A DNA stretch of 38,976 bases from Corynebacterium flavescens (GTDB lineage Bacteria > Actinomycetota > Actinomycetes > Mycobacteriales > Mycobacteriaceae), in NCBI RefSeq assembly GCF_008693105.1, contig NZ_VXKK01000036.1, forward strand, positions 1 through 38,976, in the 5' to 3' direction. The notes under the pieces are model-generated. The model saw only the letters and a program-made list of their open reading frames with translations. It searched no databases and was not told the DNA's origin. This document shows positions 8,373 to 17,203 of this stretch, piece by piece; the stretch's first letter is position 1, and the number at the start of each line of letters is the position of its first letter. A program made the position numbers and the translations under genes.

Positions 8373-9200
8373 ATGAATGATGTGAAGCCACTAGTGAAAT
8401 GGGTGGGCGGAAAGCGCCAGCTCCTGCCCGAGATACACGCTGCGCTCCCGCAGGATGGCTTCGGCCGCTACTTCGAACCCTTCTTAGGCGGTGGCGCGGT
8501 GCTATTCTCTTTGCGCCCGCCCGCGGCTAGCGTCAATGACCTCAATTCAGAACTCATCAACCTCTACGAGGTCACCCGGGACAACGTCGAGGAACTCATT
8601 GCCTTGCTTGCTACTTATCCCAATGAGGCTTCATTCTTCTACGACATGCGCGGCCTCGACCGCGAGGCTGGGTTTGCGCGGCTCAGCCGCACCGAGCGCG
8701 CCGCACGCACGGTCTATCTCAACAAGACCTGCTACAACGGCCTCTACCGCGTCAATAACGCCGGCCAGTTCAACGCGCCCTTTGGCCGATATGCCAACCC
8801 TTCCATCTGCGATGTTGATACTTTGCGTGGAGTCTCCGCCTACCTCAATGGTAATGACATTGTCTTTCACAACGGCGACTACTCCGCCATCTTGGCAGAA
8901 GCCGCAGCCGGAGACTTTGTCTACCTCGACCCGCCCTATGACCCGGTCAATCCCACGAGCAACTTCACCGGCTATCAATCCGGGGGCTTCGACCGCAGCA
9001 ATCAGATCAAGTTGAAAGAGACCTGCGACGAGCTAGATGCCCGCGGCGTGCGTTTCTTGCTTTCTAACTCCGCCACGGACTTCATCAAAGAGCTCTATGG
9101 TGACTACCAGGTATCCATCGTGGGCGCCACCCGCGCCATCAATTCGGTAGCCTCCAAGCGCGGCAAGGTCGAGGAGGTGCTGGTGCGCAACTATGGGTGA
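8373..9200 (+). CDS. D12-class adenine-N6 DNA methyltransferase (Type II)
   Basis: A 275-residue Dam-family enzyme. It has the N-terminal KWVGGKRQLLP block, motif I PFLGGG (36–41) for S-adenosylmethionine binding, YLNKTCYNGLYRVN (115–128) and the catalytic motif DPPY (186–189). Such enzymes methylate adenine N6; many relatives recognise GATC, but the target here is unknown. ATG 8373 begins the conserved block. Two earlier in-frame ATGs have no ribosome-binding site, and TAAGAT at 8356–8361 suggests a leaderless or nearly leaderless transcript from 8373. The end overlaps the restriction enzyme start by eight bases, so the two are co-translated, with the methyltransferase first. Confidence 0.93.
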   Translation: MNDVKPLVKWVGGKRQLLPEIHAALPQDGFGRYFEPFLGGGAVLFSLRPPAASVNDLNSELINLYEVTRDNVEELIALLATYPNEASFFYDMRGLDREAGFARLSRTERAARTVYLNKTCYNGLYRVNNAGQFNAPFGRYANPSICDVDTLRGVSAYLNGNDIVFHNGDYSAILAEAAAGDFVYLDPPYDPVNPTSNFTGYQSGGFDRSNQIKLKETCDELDARGVRFLLSNSATDFIKELYGDYQVSIVGATRAINSVASKRGKVEEVLVRNYG

Positions 9201-10551
9201 TAATCGCGAAGAAGAGTACCTGCGCCGCCGTTTCGAGGTACCCGCCGGGCAGGCCCTGGGTCTCAATGACATCGGTTGGCTGCGCACATTTGACGCGAAG
9301 CTCTCCTCCGAGATTTCTACCGCCGGATTCGCTCGTGTCAGCGCCCAAGAACTCAAGGCTTTGAGTGGGCGCGAGCCTAGGCTTATGGCCAAGCATGACT
9401 TCTCTACTTCAAGGCCCTGGATCTTCGAAGACCTCGGGCTTTCTATCCTCCCGCTGAGCCGCAGCTCCTATCTCATTGGCCCTTTCAATCTCTATGAGCG
9501 TTTTCCGGTCAGCGCCGGAGTGTTGCGCACGCTTGCCATCCCCAGTGGAATCGAATCGCTGGATTTTTCTGCCCTCAGATCTGAAGCCCTAGTTCTCAGC
9601 GCCGCAGCGCTGTCCGGGATGATCGAGGACTTCATCGGAGGAAGCCGGCTCGTTCCCACCGTGGCCGGGCGCATGTCCACCGGGCGGCTTCCGCTCCACC
9701 TGCGCGAGATGGGCAAGCATTTTACCGTGGATCGTGCGCAGATGGAGATTGATGCGGGCTTCGAATCCCCCGAACACCTGGTACTGGTGGAAGCCAAGAA
9801 CCACATCACCGCCGACTTCAATATCCGCCAGCTTTACTTCCCTTACCTGCGCTTTTCACGCGAGCTTTCGAAAGAGGTCATCCCCCTCTACTTGGTCTAT
9901 TCCAACGGGGTTTTTCACCTCTACCGATACACTTTCACCGACCCGGAAGACTTCCGCAGCATTCGGCTCGCCGCGAGTACCCGCTATGTCCTGGGTGATT
10001 CGGCAGTAAGTATCGACTCACTCCGCACACTGCTGGACCGGATAAAACCCCGCACACACCCGCGTTCGCAGCATCAGGGACAAGCGCGTATACCCTTCCC
10101 GCAAGCAGATTCCTTTGCCAGGGTGGTCAGCCTCTGCGAGCTACTGCTCGACAAGGACTTGGACAAGACGGCTATTCACGCCCATTATGGATTCACCCCG
10201 CGCCAAGCAGACTACTACGTCAATGCGGGACGCTACCTGGGGTTGATTGATCTGGAGGGCTCCGTGGCCCGCTTGACTGCCCTCGGCCGAAGCATCATGG
10301 AAACGCCCTCGCGGGATGATCGCAACCTCGCACTAGTGGAGGTCATGGCGGGTGACGAGGTGTTCCACGCGGTTTTGGAGGGCGTCGTCGCCAAGCAGCG
10401 TGGCCCACAGCGCTCGGATGTCCTCGCCATCATGGAATCGAGTGCTTTGGAGATGTCGAGCAGTACCTTGAAGCGGCGGGCCGGCACGGTTATGGCCTGG
10501 GCCCACTGGGTGTGGGACCTAGTCGCACCCCGGCAACTTAAGCTTGCTTAG
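9193..10551 (+). CDS. Putative Type II restriction endonuclease (PD-(D/E)XK)
   Basis: A 452-residue protein overlapping the methyltransferase gene. A PD-(D/E)XK core is visible in the middle: EID at 185–187, then a strand with the EAK triad at 200–202 (VLVEAKNH), followed by an aromatic-rich IRQLYFPYLRF helix. The C-terminal part (about 300–440) looks like winged-helix/DNA-binding modules (FTPRQADYYVNAGRYLGLI, VARLTALG). The position beside a D12 methyltransferase and these motifs support a restriction enzyme. The layout resembles a family annotated as DUF6997/DUF7226 type, from memory. Specificity is unknown. Its stop overlaps the convergent LysE gene by four bases, without a terminator between them. 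Confidence 0.75.
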   Translation: MGDNREEEYLRRRFEVPAGQALGLNDIGWLRTFDAKLSSEISTAGFARVSAQELKALSGREPRLMAKHDFSTSRPWIFEDLGLSILPLSRSSYLIGPFNLYERFPVSAGVLRTLAIPSGIESLDFSALRSEALVLSAAALSGMIEDFIGGSRLVPTVAGRMSTGRLPLHLREMGKHFTVDRAQMEIDAGFESPEHLVLVEAKNHITADFNIRQLYFPYLRFSRELSKEVIPLYLVYSNGVFHLYRYTFTDPEDFRSIRLAASTRYVLGDSAVSIDSLRTLLDRIKPRTHPRSQHQGQARIPFPQADSFARVVSLCELLLDKDLDKTAIHAHYGFTPRQADYYVNAGRYLGLIDLEGSVARLTALGRSIMETPSRDDRNLALVEVMAGDEVFHAVLEGVVAKQRGPQRSDVLAIMESSALEMSSSTLKRRAGTVMAWAHWVWDLVAPRQLKLA

Positions 10552-11192
10552 AATACGTCCTGGAAACCCGTGACGGCCATCGTGGCACCCGCCACGATGA
10601 AGAAGATTCCGGCGGCAACGTCAATCCACGGTCCCGCGCGCAGCATGCGACGCCGGATCTTGTTGGTGGAGATGACGAAGCTGATGACCAAGAAGAGCAG
10701 GAAGCTGGAGATAACCAGGCTGGCGATAAGCAGCACCGCCAGCCCCAGCGAGGGATGCGCTGGAAGCAAGGGCGCGATGAGCGCGGCCAGAAACAAGACA
10801 ATCTTGGGGTTCGACAAGTTCGTGGTCATGCCCTGTACGAAGGCGTAGCGCAGCCTGCCCACCGAGGCTTCGGCCGATTCCAAGTCGACGGCCGGGGAGG
10901 TACGCGCGGCCCACCCCGTGCGCAGCATGTTCCAGCCCATCCACATCAGCCACGTTCCACCGACTAGCTGGATGAGGCCCAAGATTGAGGGGAAGGTGCG
11001 CAGGAGAGCTGCGGCGCCGAGCACCGTAAGCGAGCACCACATGATGACGCCGACTTGGATTCCGAGCACCGCTGCCACGGCGTGACGCCGCGACTTGGTG
11101 GCGATGCGGGTGATGAGGATGATGTCCGGTCCGGGTGACATCGCCGCAATAAGATTTGCAACGATGACCGTGAGGAAGGCGCTTAGGCTCAT
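10548..11192 (-). CDS. LysE/RhtB family amino-acid exporter
   Basis: A 214-residue membrane protein with about six hydrophobic segments. The family signature is in the first helix region (FLTVIVANLIAAMSPGPDIILITR), and NLSNPKIVLFLAAL lies in the middle. LysE/RhtB proteins export amino acids or related metabolites across the cytoplasmic membrane; the substrate cannot be told from sequence. The start overlaps the stop of the ankyrin gene by four bases (ATGA), so the two are translationally coupled. It converges with the restriction enzyme gene with a four-base overlap. Confidence 0.9.
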   Translation of the reverse strand: MSLSAFLTVIVANLIAAMSPGPDIILITRIATKSRRHAVAAVLGIQVGVIMWCSLTVLGAAALLRTFPSILGLIQLVGGTWLMWMGWNMLRTGWAARTSPAVDLESAEASVGRLRYAFVQGMTTNLSNPKIVLFLAALIAPLLPAHPSLGLAVLLIASLVISSFLLFLVISFVISTNKIRRRMLRAGPWIDVAAGIFFIVAGATMAVTGFQDVF

Positions 11193-11575
11193 CCCCCCGC
11201 GCCCAAACGCTCAACGAGGTCTGCGCGCCCGAACATGCGGGCAGTGTCAATGGCAGTGGGTTGCCCGGCAGTCGCCGAGGCGCCAGCGGCGATTAAAGCC
11301 TCAATAACGGCCTCTTCCTTCTTGAAGATGGCTCCCGCCAGTGGGGACTGCCCCCGATCATTGAGAAGGTCCGCATCGGCGCCGGCTGCAAGAAGCTTTT
11401 CCACGAGATCAGCCTGGCCGTGGTAGGCGGCGAGCATGAGGAACGACTGCCCCTCCTGGTTGACCATGTTGACGTTGACACCGCGTTCAATGTAATCCAT
11501 TAGCTGCGCATCACCCGCGCGGGCGAAGTCAAAGAGCTTGGCGGCGAACTCTTCTAGTTCTTGATTCTCACTCAT
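11189..11575 (-). CDS. Ankyrin-repeat protein
   Basis: A 128-residue protein with about three ankyrin repeats: EGQSFLMLAAYHGQADLVEKLLAAGAD, RGQSPLAGAIFKKEEAVIEALIAAGAS and a shorter last unit ending ARMFGRADLVERLG. There is no signal peptide or membrane segment, so it is probably cytoplasmic. Ankyrin repeats mediate protein contacts; the partner is unknown. It is coupled to the downstream exporter gene (four-base overlap) and follows holA after 10 bases. Confidence 0.88.
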   Translation of the reverse strand: MSENQELEEFAAKLFDFARAGDAQLMDYIERGVNVNMVNQEGQSFLMLAAYHGQADLVEKLLAAGADADLLNDRGQSPLAGAIFKKEEAVIEALIAAGASATAGQPTAIDTARMFGRADLVERLGAGG

Positions 11576-11585
11576 GCGCCCTACT

Positions 11586-12560
11586 TTATCGCGCCAGTTC
11601 CGCGATGCGACGCACGGCTGCCTCGATGGCGAAGTCGGGGTCGCCGCCCCGGCCTTTGACCTCTGCCTCCAACTCCGATACGAGGATGACGGCCCGGGTC
11701 ACATTCTCCCCCGACCAGCGCCGGGCCACCGGCTGCGTCAGCTTGACCACATAAGCATTGAGACCAGTCTGTTTGGCCAAGGAAAACTGGTCTCCGCGGG
11801 CCGAATAAAGCCGCGCTATCGCGCCGACCTTATTGGCCAGTGCCGCGGCGATGGCCACCGGACTCGCCCCGAGCTGCAGCGCGCGCCGGCAGGTGCTCAC
11901 AGCAGCCTCGAGGCGTCCGGCGACGGCTGCATCCGCGATGTCCCAATTGGCGACCTCGGCCACGCCAATGTAGTAGTTATGCACAGCCTCCCTAGTCACG
12001 TTGCCGTTGGTATCGAAGACGAGCTGGGAAATCGCGGAGGCTAACTCGCGCAGATCAGAGCCCACCCCGTCGAGTACGGCCTGGACCACATCCGGGGTGG
12101 GACGCACACCATGGCTGGCGAACTCGCGCGTTGCCCACGGCAAAAGCTCGTTGGTGTAGAGCGAAAAAGCCTCGTGAACCTCGCCGATCTTGCGCAGCTT
12201 AGACACGATCTCGGGGGCCTTCTTCTTGGCCTTAAGTGTCTTTGCGCTCACCGTATACACAATCACCATGGTCATGCCCGGCGCGGGATTAACGCAGGCC
12301 TCTAACAGTATCTTGGTGACTTCCTTGCCCGCACGCTCGACGTCACTGACAACGATGACCCGGTTATCCCCGAATAGTGAGGGGCTGGTGGCCTCTGCAA
12401 TCTCTCCCTCACTGACCTCTGAGGCCCTGAGCCTTTTGACCTCGAGGGCGGTATCGCTGTCCTGCGCCGCAGCACTCTGGAAGGATAGGCGGGCGCGCTC
12501 GGTGAGGAACTCGTCATCTCCGAGGATGAGGTGGACGGGTGCAACAGGCATGACAGCCAT
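11586..12560 (-). CDS. holA: DNA polymerase III subunit delta
   Basis: A 324-residue protein matching clamp-loader subunit delta. The N-terminal segment is PVHLILGDDEFLTERA, followed by the SLFGDNRVIVVSDVERAGKE region and a C-terminal helical domain (KVGAIARLYSARG...AVRRIAELAR). Delta opens the sliding clamp ring during loading. ATG 12560 is chosen because GGAGG lies seven bases upstream; a second ATG nine bases later is possible. The start is one base after the comEC stop, continuing the comEA–comEC–holA operon, an arrangement common in bacteria. Confidence 0.95.
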   Translation of the reverse strand: MAVMPVAPVHLILGDDEFLTERARLSFQSAAAQDSDTALEVKRLRASEVSEGEIAEATSPSLFGDNRVIVVSDVERAGKEVTKILLEACVNPAPGMTMVIVYTVSAKTLKAKKKAPEIVSKLRKIGEVHEAFSLYTNELLPWATREFASHGVRPTPDVVQAVLDGVGSDLRELASAISQLVFDTNGNVTREAVHNYYIGVAEVANWDIADAAVAGRLEAAVSTCRRALQLGASPVAIAAALANKVGAIARLYSARGDQFSLAKQTGLNAYVVKLTQPVARRWSGENVTRAVILVSELEAEVKGRGGDPDFAIEAAVRRIAELAR

Positions 12561-12561
12561 C

Positions 12562-14232
12562 TTAGAACCTCCCGTCGCTAGAGTGTTGCACGCCGTCACG
12601 ATAGAGGCGCACCGGACCATCGCGACTCGGGTAAAGCACTGGTATGCCCTCTTTTGTGCGCGTGGGTCGAGGCGTGGACTGAAAGGCTGTAGGCAAAGAA
12701 CGCCGTGGCGAAACCTGCGAAGTGTCCCCTGTTTCTGGACCGCGCACGATGATGACCTGCGTCCCGGCAGGCACTGGTGCTATCTCGCTTTCCGTGCTGA
12801 CCTCGTGGGTACGCAGGCGGCTAATGTCCACCTCCCCAGGCTGGTAGACGGCGGCCCCTACCGCGCACACCACGACGATTAAAGTCAGCAGCGGGCGCCG
12901 AAAGGCCAGGCCGAGCAGAATCCAGCCATAGACCAGCGCCACTGCCCACGGGCTGGCGGCCACCGTGGAGACAGGCAGCGCTACCACCCCATGTGCCACG
13001 GTGTTTATCCACCACGTGCAGGGTTCAGCGACTTTAAGCAAACACGTCCCGAGGATGTCGATAGGGCCTAACTGGGCACACGCTGCCGCGAGGACACCCA
13101 AGATCGTTATCGGCGCCGCGACCGGAGAAACCAAAAGATTAGCCAGCACCGAGACCACCGATACCTCGCCGGCCATCAAAGCCACCACTGGCATGGTGAC
13201 CACGTCGGCGGCGAGGGCCACCGCCAGGGCGCGAACGAGAATCTCCGGCCAGCCGGTCGGTGCAAGAAAGCGCACGATGACTGGGCTGAGCACCACGATC
13301 CCGGCCGTGGCTGCAGTTGATAGCGCGAATCCAAAGCTCAGCGCAAGCTCACTGTCAACGAGAATCAGTACGATTATCCCCAGACTCAATGCGTGCAGTG
13401 GTTGCATGCGAGAGGAGTTAAGGACCGCGAGCAGCCCCACCATCCCCGCCACCGCGGCGCGCTGTACGGAGGGCTCGAAGCCCACCAAGAGCACGAACCC
13501 GGCCAATGCTGCTGCCGCCGCGGTCATCCTTTGGGCAGGACCCAAGGCGAAAGCAGCACATACTAGCGCCGCGGCGGAGCAAATGATGGCCACGTTGGCT
13601 CCGGATACGGCGCTCAAGTGTGAAAGCCCCGCGGCGACATAAAGATCCCGCTCGGCAGACTCTTGGAGGGTGGTATCCCCCAACACCATGCCAGGAAACA
13701 GACCCTGACTTGCCGGTCCCACGCTCTCGCTCACCAGCTCCCGGAAGTTTCCCGCCACCACGTGCGCCCACCCCCGCGGAGGCGCTACGCCCACGGCACT
13801 GCCCTCAGCCACCACGGGGCTCAGTCCCGGGCGCGAGGCCTCTTTAAAGGAGGCCGCGAGCGAAACTCGCGAGCCGGTTTCCAGGCCGGGATTATCCTTG
13901 ACAAATACTGGCAGCTGCGCCGGGAAGCCCTCCACCCGCAGCCGCAGCAACCAAGTGCCGGAATCCGTCTGGGTAGGTGCGGCGCTGATTCGACCCTCCA
14001 ACGGCTGCGTAAACTCGAAAGCCTGCGCGCGAGACTTCCTTATTGCCGCCACTGCCACTGCGGCCAGCCCGATTCCGCCGCAGGCAATGCCCTGGCCACG
14101 CTGGCGAAGGAGAAGCCAGGCAGCAGCCACTAACATCACAATGATGCAGGCCGCCTGCCACCCGTTCAGCAGTACGATCGCGGTGGCCGCCCACACCACC
14201 GCCGCCCCTGGAAATAGCCGCAGCTCCGTCAT
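12562..14232 (-). CDS. comEC: ComEC/Rec2-family competence membrane channel, without hydrolase domain
   Basis: A 556-residue polytopic membrane protein. It has N-terminal helices (about 5–60), a DUF4131/OB-like soluble region (about 75–150), and the ComEC/Rec2 competence core. The core shows GLSHLSAVSGANVAI near 210, then GFEPSVQRAAVAGMVGLLAV and SFGFALSTAATAGIVV. ComEC is known as the inner-membrane DNA-uptake channel. The C-terminal ~80 residues are hydrophilic, and the metallo-β-lactamase-like domain of many ComEC proteins is absent, which shortens the protein by about 200 residues. It overlaps comEA by four bases and is followed after one base by holA. Natural competence is not shown by this alone. 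Confidence 0.9.
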   Translation of the reverse strand: MTELRLFPGAAVVWAATAIVLLNGWQAACIIVMLVAAAWLLLRQRGQGIACGGIGLAAVAVAAIRKSRAQAFEFTQPLEGRISAAPTQTDSGTWLLRLRVEGFPAQLPVFVKDNPGLETGSRVSLAASFKEASRPGLSPVVAEGSAVGVAPPRGWAHVVAGNFRELVSESVGPASQGLFPGMVLGDTTLQESAERDLYVAAGLSHLSAVSGANVAIICSAAALVCAAFALGPAQRMTAAAAALAGFVLLVGFEPSVQRAAVAGMVGLLAVLNSSRMQPLHALSLGIIVLILVDSELALSFGFALSTAATAGIVVLSPVIVRFLAPTGWPEILVRALAVALAADVVTMPVVALMAGEVSVVSVLANLLVSPVAAPITILGVLAAACAQLGPIDILGTCLLKVAEPCTWWINTVAHGVVALPVSTVAASPWAVALVYGWILLGLAFRRPLLTLIVVVCAVGAAVYQPGEVDISRLRTHEVSTESEIAPVPAGTQVIIVRGPETGDTSQVSPRRSLPTAFQSTPRPTRTKEGIPVLYPSRDGPVRLYRDGVQHSSDGRF

Positions 14233-14975
14233 GGCGTGACGTCATTTTTGAGTTTCTCGAACTTGGCAGGGCCGATGCCGCTGACATCCAAGAGCTGCTC
14301 GACGGAGTTAAAGCCACCGATCTCTTCCCTGTGGGCAATGATCGCGGCTGCGGTGACCTCCCCTACCCCGCTTAAGCTCTCCAGCTCCTTCTGGGAGGCA
14401 CTGTTCAGGCTGACCTTTCCCGCCCCGGGACCAGAGCCGGCCTCCGCTAAACCACCGCCTTGCGAATCTCCAGCGCCCGCCGCGCTCGCACCCTGCACGG
14501 TTGAGCCTTGCTCCAACACCACGATCTGCTGCCCATCAACCAAGAGCTGGGCCTGATTTAGCCCCAAAAGATCAGCATGCGCCAAGGGCCGAGCCCGGGC
14601 GAGAGCATCTGCCAGACGCGCCCCCGGAGCCAGCGTCACAAGCCCGGCGGATTCGACTTCTCCCACGACCGAGACCACCACGGAACTTGGCGCCTGTGGC
14701 GTGGACTCAGAACTCGCAACTCCTCTCCCCTTGTTCACGACCTCCCCCGCTGTCTCCGCCGGGGTCGCTGGTGCCACTGGAGCCAGCTGCGTGCTTTGGC
14801 GCGAGCTTATTCCCAGCCACGCCACCACGCCAGCCACGACAAGCACGGCGACAACGCAGGCCTGCCAGGGCGGGATGCGCAGCCGTGGGCGTGGGAAGTC
14901 CACATCGAGATATTCCTCTTGGCCCGTGGGCTCTTTTAGCTCACGCAGCCTATCGCTGATACGCGCGGTTGCCAT
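14229..14975 (-). CDS. comEA: ComEA-like DNA-binding protein
   Basis: A 248-residue protein with a cytoplasmic N-terminus, one membrane helix (about 37–57, ACVVAVLVVAGVVAWLG), an SLBB-type domain (about 95–155, VVSVVGEVESAGLVTL...GQQIVVLE), a Gly/Ala-rich linker, and a C-terminal tandem helix-hairpin-helix DNA-binding domain (VSLNSASQKELESLSGVGEVTAAAI...LLDVSGIGPAKFEKLK). ComEA binds double-stranded DNA outside the membrane and passes it to ComEC. It overlaps comEC by ATGA. A 92-base gap separates it from degV upstream and probably holds its promoter. Confidence 0.92.
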   Translation of the reverse strand: MATARISDRLRELKEPTGQEEYLDVDFPRPRLRIPPWQACVVAVLVVAGVVAWLGISSRQSTQLAPVAPATPAETAGEVVNKGRGVASSESTPQAPSSVVVSVVGEVESAGLVTLAPGARLADALARARPLAHADLLGLNQAQLLVDGQQIVVLEQGSTVQGASAAGAGDSQGGGLAEAGSGPGAGKVSLNSASQKELESLSGVGEVTAAAIIAHREEIGGFNSVEQLLDVSGIGPAKFEKLKNDVTP

Positions 14976-15067
14976 ACCTTGAAGCTAAGCCTGCGCTCCA
15001 TAGCCAGGCCAGACCCGATCCGGCAACCTGTGGACAACTTGTTGTAAGGATCAACAACAGCCAGCAA

Positions 15068-15943
15068 TCAGGGCCGCGGAGGATGCCACAGCGGCCCAAA
15101 AGAGGGAAACTCTAGCCGAGGCTTGGCCGGGGCTTCCTCAGGCTCGGGCGTACTAAAGACCACGGAAACCCCGATGGCACCGGGGCCTGCGTGCACGGAC
15201 AAGACCTCCGTTAGCGGCACTACCATGAACGATGAGCCTTTAGCCAGAGCCAGCTCCAACAGATGCCTCAACCGCTCGGCCTCGGCGGGAGCATCATTGT
15301 GTTGAACCGCCACGAAGGCCGGCTGTCCATCCGCACGCGAGGCCACGAGATCTACCACCTTGGTAAAAGCCTTCGTCTGCGTGCGGGTTCTGCCTACCAA
15401 TTCGAGTTTTCCATCCGCGATGGACATGATCGGCTTAGTAGCCAGAAGCGCCGTCGATAACATGGCCGTCGCCGCAGACATGCGCCCGGATCGGCGCAGA
15501 TCCTCCGTGGAGTTGAGATATACCCATGTCTTTCCCCGCGCGAGGGTATCCGCGGCGGCGGAACGGCATTCCTCAAGGCTTGCCCCGTCTTGCGCGAGGC
15601 GTGCGGCAGCCATCGCGGCGGCACCCATCACCATTCCTGCGGTCTCGGAATCGAGGACTTTGACGGTATCGGGGAAAACCCCCGAGGCAGTCACCGCCGC
15701 CGACCACGTCGAGGACAGTTCCTTTGAGAGATGGATAGCCAGCACGCCCTCATCGCCGGAGCGCTCCATCTGGCGCCCATAAGCCGCCGCTAGTTCCAAG
15801 GCGCTCAAACCCGAGGTGGACTGTTCCTTTCCGCCAGCCCCAGCATTGTCCATGACATGCAGGTCGAGGACGCAAATATCCAGCTCCGTTATCACCTCGG
15901 GGGGCAATCCCGCCGCGGAATCCGTGACAACGCGCACGCTCAC
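15068..15943 (-). CDS. DegV family fatty-acid-binding protein
   Basis: A 291-residue protein with the DegV N-terminal block RVVTDSAAGLPPEVI, the STSGLSALELAAAY motif, HLSKELSSTWSAAV, VLDSETAGMVMG and YLNSTEDLRRSGRMSAATAML. DegV proteins bind a fatty acid and act as FakB-like carriers for fatty-acid kinase in other Gram-positives; a partner kinase is not in this window. The start is GTG 15943, overlapping the gpgP stop by one base (TAGTG), consistent with coupling to the nadD–rsfS–gpgP genes. Confidence 0.92.
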   Translation of the reverse strand: MSVRVVTDSAAGLPPEVITELDICVLDLHVMDNAGAGGKEQSTSGLSALELAAAYGRQMERSGDEGVLAIHLSKELSSTWSAAVTASGVFPDTVKVLDSETAGMVMGAAAMAAARLAQDGASLEECRSAAADTLARGKTWVYLNSTEDLRRSGRMSAATAMLSTALLATKPIMSIADGKLELVGRTRTQTKAFTKVVDLVASRADGQPAFVAVQHNDAPAEAERLRHLLELALAKGSSFMVVPLTEVLSVHAGPGAIGVSVVFSTPEPEEAPAKPRLEFPSFGPLWHPPRP

Positions 15944-16641
15944 TAGATATCCGCCCCGGTTCCCCCGATGACGCGGGCCCCCATGTTCCAGCCGTCAAAG
16001 TACCAGGTGGCCTCGTCGACGTTATCCGGGCCAAAATGCAGCGGAGACAAAGGCTTGTCCGCATCGAAGCGCGGGCGCGCCGTCAGCTGCGACCAGTGAG
16101 TATTCTTCAGGCCAGACAAAATCCCGTATTGGTGATGCTCCAACCCGAGCAGGTGGCACGTCAATGCGGAGATAGCACCGCCGTGGGCAACAACTAAGAC
16201 GGGACCATCATCCCAGGTGGTGCTGGTACGCATGAGGGAATCAATCACCGGACGCGCCCGCTTGGCGACGTCGACCCGCGACTCACCCTCCGGCGGAGCC
16301 CACGTGGGATCATGGCGCCAGATGGCGCGCGCGCCGGGAAATTGTGCATCGACCTCCGCCGAGCTCATCCCCTGCCAACGCCCGAGATCGGTTTCCCGCA
16401 GGCGCTTGTCGACGGCGTAGTCCATACCGAGGGAATCCGCGATCACCCGCGCCGTCTCCTTGGCGCGAATCAAATCGGAGGAGATGATGTAGGAGATATC
16501 TTTATCCCGCAGCAGTGCCGCCGCCGCAGCCGCCTGTTCATAGCCCACCTCGGCCAGATCGGTATCCAGGTGGCCCTGCATCCGGCCAGTGGCGTTATAG
16601 GTGGTCTGTCCGTGTCGGATCAGAATCAGGCGGCGGCTCAT
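15943..16641 (-). CDS. gpgP: Histidine phosphatase, probable glucosyl-3-phosphoglycerate phosphatase
   Basis: A 232-residue phosphoglycerate-mutase-like phosphatase with the phospho-histidine motif LIRHGQ (RHG 9–11), the E83 region LRETDLGRW and the second histidine in VVAHGG (H153). In mycobacteria the gene at this place (beside rsfS and nadD) encodes GpgP, which dephosphorylates glucosyl-3-phosphoglycerate in polymethylated polysaccharide precursor synthesis. The assignment rests on that synteny and overall similarity; activity on other phosphate esters is possible. It follows rsfS after six bases. Confidence 0.85.
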   Translation of the reverse strand: MSRRLILIRHGQTTYNATGRMQGHLDTDLAEVGYEQAAAAAALLRDKDISYIISSDLIRAKETARVIADSLGMDYAVDKRLRETDLGRWQGMSSAEVDAQFPGARAIWRHDPTWAPPEGESRVDVAKRARPVIDSLMRTSTTWDDGPVLVVAHGGAISALTCHLLGLEHHQYGILSGLKNTHWSQLTARPRFDADKPLSPLHFGPDNVDEATWYFDGWNMGARVIGGTGADI

Positions 16642-16647
16642 GAGGAC

Positions 16648-17118
16648 TTAGAACTCCTCGTCCTCTTCCGGCTCCTGCGGGGCCAGCGGGATCTCGTCGA
16701 TGGAGGAGACCTCACGGGTATTGGTCTCAGAAGACCACTCGCCAGGGCGCTCCGGAGTCTCGACGCCCTCAATCTCGATGAGGGGGCAGTCATGATAGAG
16801 ACGGTCGAGGCCGTAGAACTCGCGCTGATCCCTGCGCTGTACGTGGACCACAATGTTTCCATAGTCCAACAAGACCCAGCGATTTTCGCGGTTGCCCTCG
16901 CGGCGCTTGGGCTCGAAGCCAGCTGAAGTTAGCTCGCCCTCGACCTCTTCGACGATTGAGGAAACCTGGCGCTCGTTATCGGCCGAGGCCACAACAAAGA
17001 CCTCGGTGATGGCCAAAACGTCAGAGACATCGATGACCGCGATATTGGTGGCCAGTTTCTCGTTGGCGGCCAGCGCTGCAATCTCCGCCATCCGGCGGGC
17101 AACGTCAGAAATAGACAA
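16648..17118 (-). CDS. rsfS: Ribosomal silencing factor RsfS
   Basis: An iojap/RsfS protein with core segments NIAVIDVSDVLAITEVFVVASADNERQV, RREGNRENRWVLLDYGNIVVHV and REFYGLDRLYHDCPLIE. RsfS binds L14 and blocks subunit joining in starvation. A C-terminal acidic tail (about 35 residues, ending EPEEDEEF) follows. TTG 17118 is preferred because AAGGA lies seven bases upstream. The frame is open to a GTG at 17151, which would add 11 residues but has no ribosome-binding site. It lies between nadD and gpgP, the usual actinobacterial order. Confidence 0.93.
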   Translation of the reverse strand: MSISDVARRMAEIAALAANEKLATNIAVIDVSDVLAITEVFVVASADNERQVSSIVEEVEGELTSAGFEPKRREGNRENRWVLLDYGNIVVHVQRRDQREFYGLDRLYHDCPLIEIEGVETPERPGEWSSETNTREVSSIDEIPLAPQEPEEDEEF

Positions 17119-17203
17119 TGAACAATCCTTTTTAAAGACACTAGGAGACACAAGTACTTTTAAGCTTCTAGTGTTGCACGTTCTATGCTCATTTGCCTAT
17201 TTC

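Noticed and set aside
15028..15045. DnaA-box-like TTGTCCACA between degV and comEA
   Set aside because: One mismatch, single site, no repeat or conserved partner.
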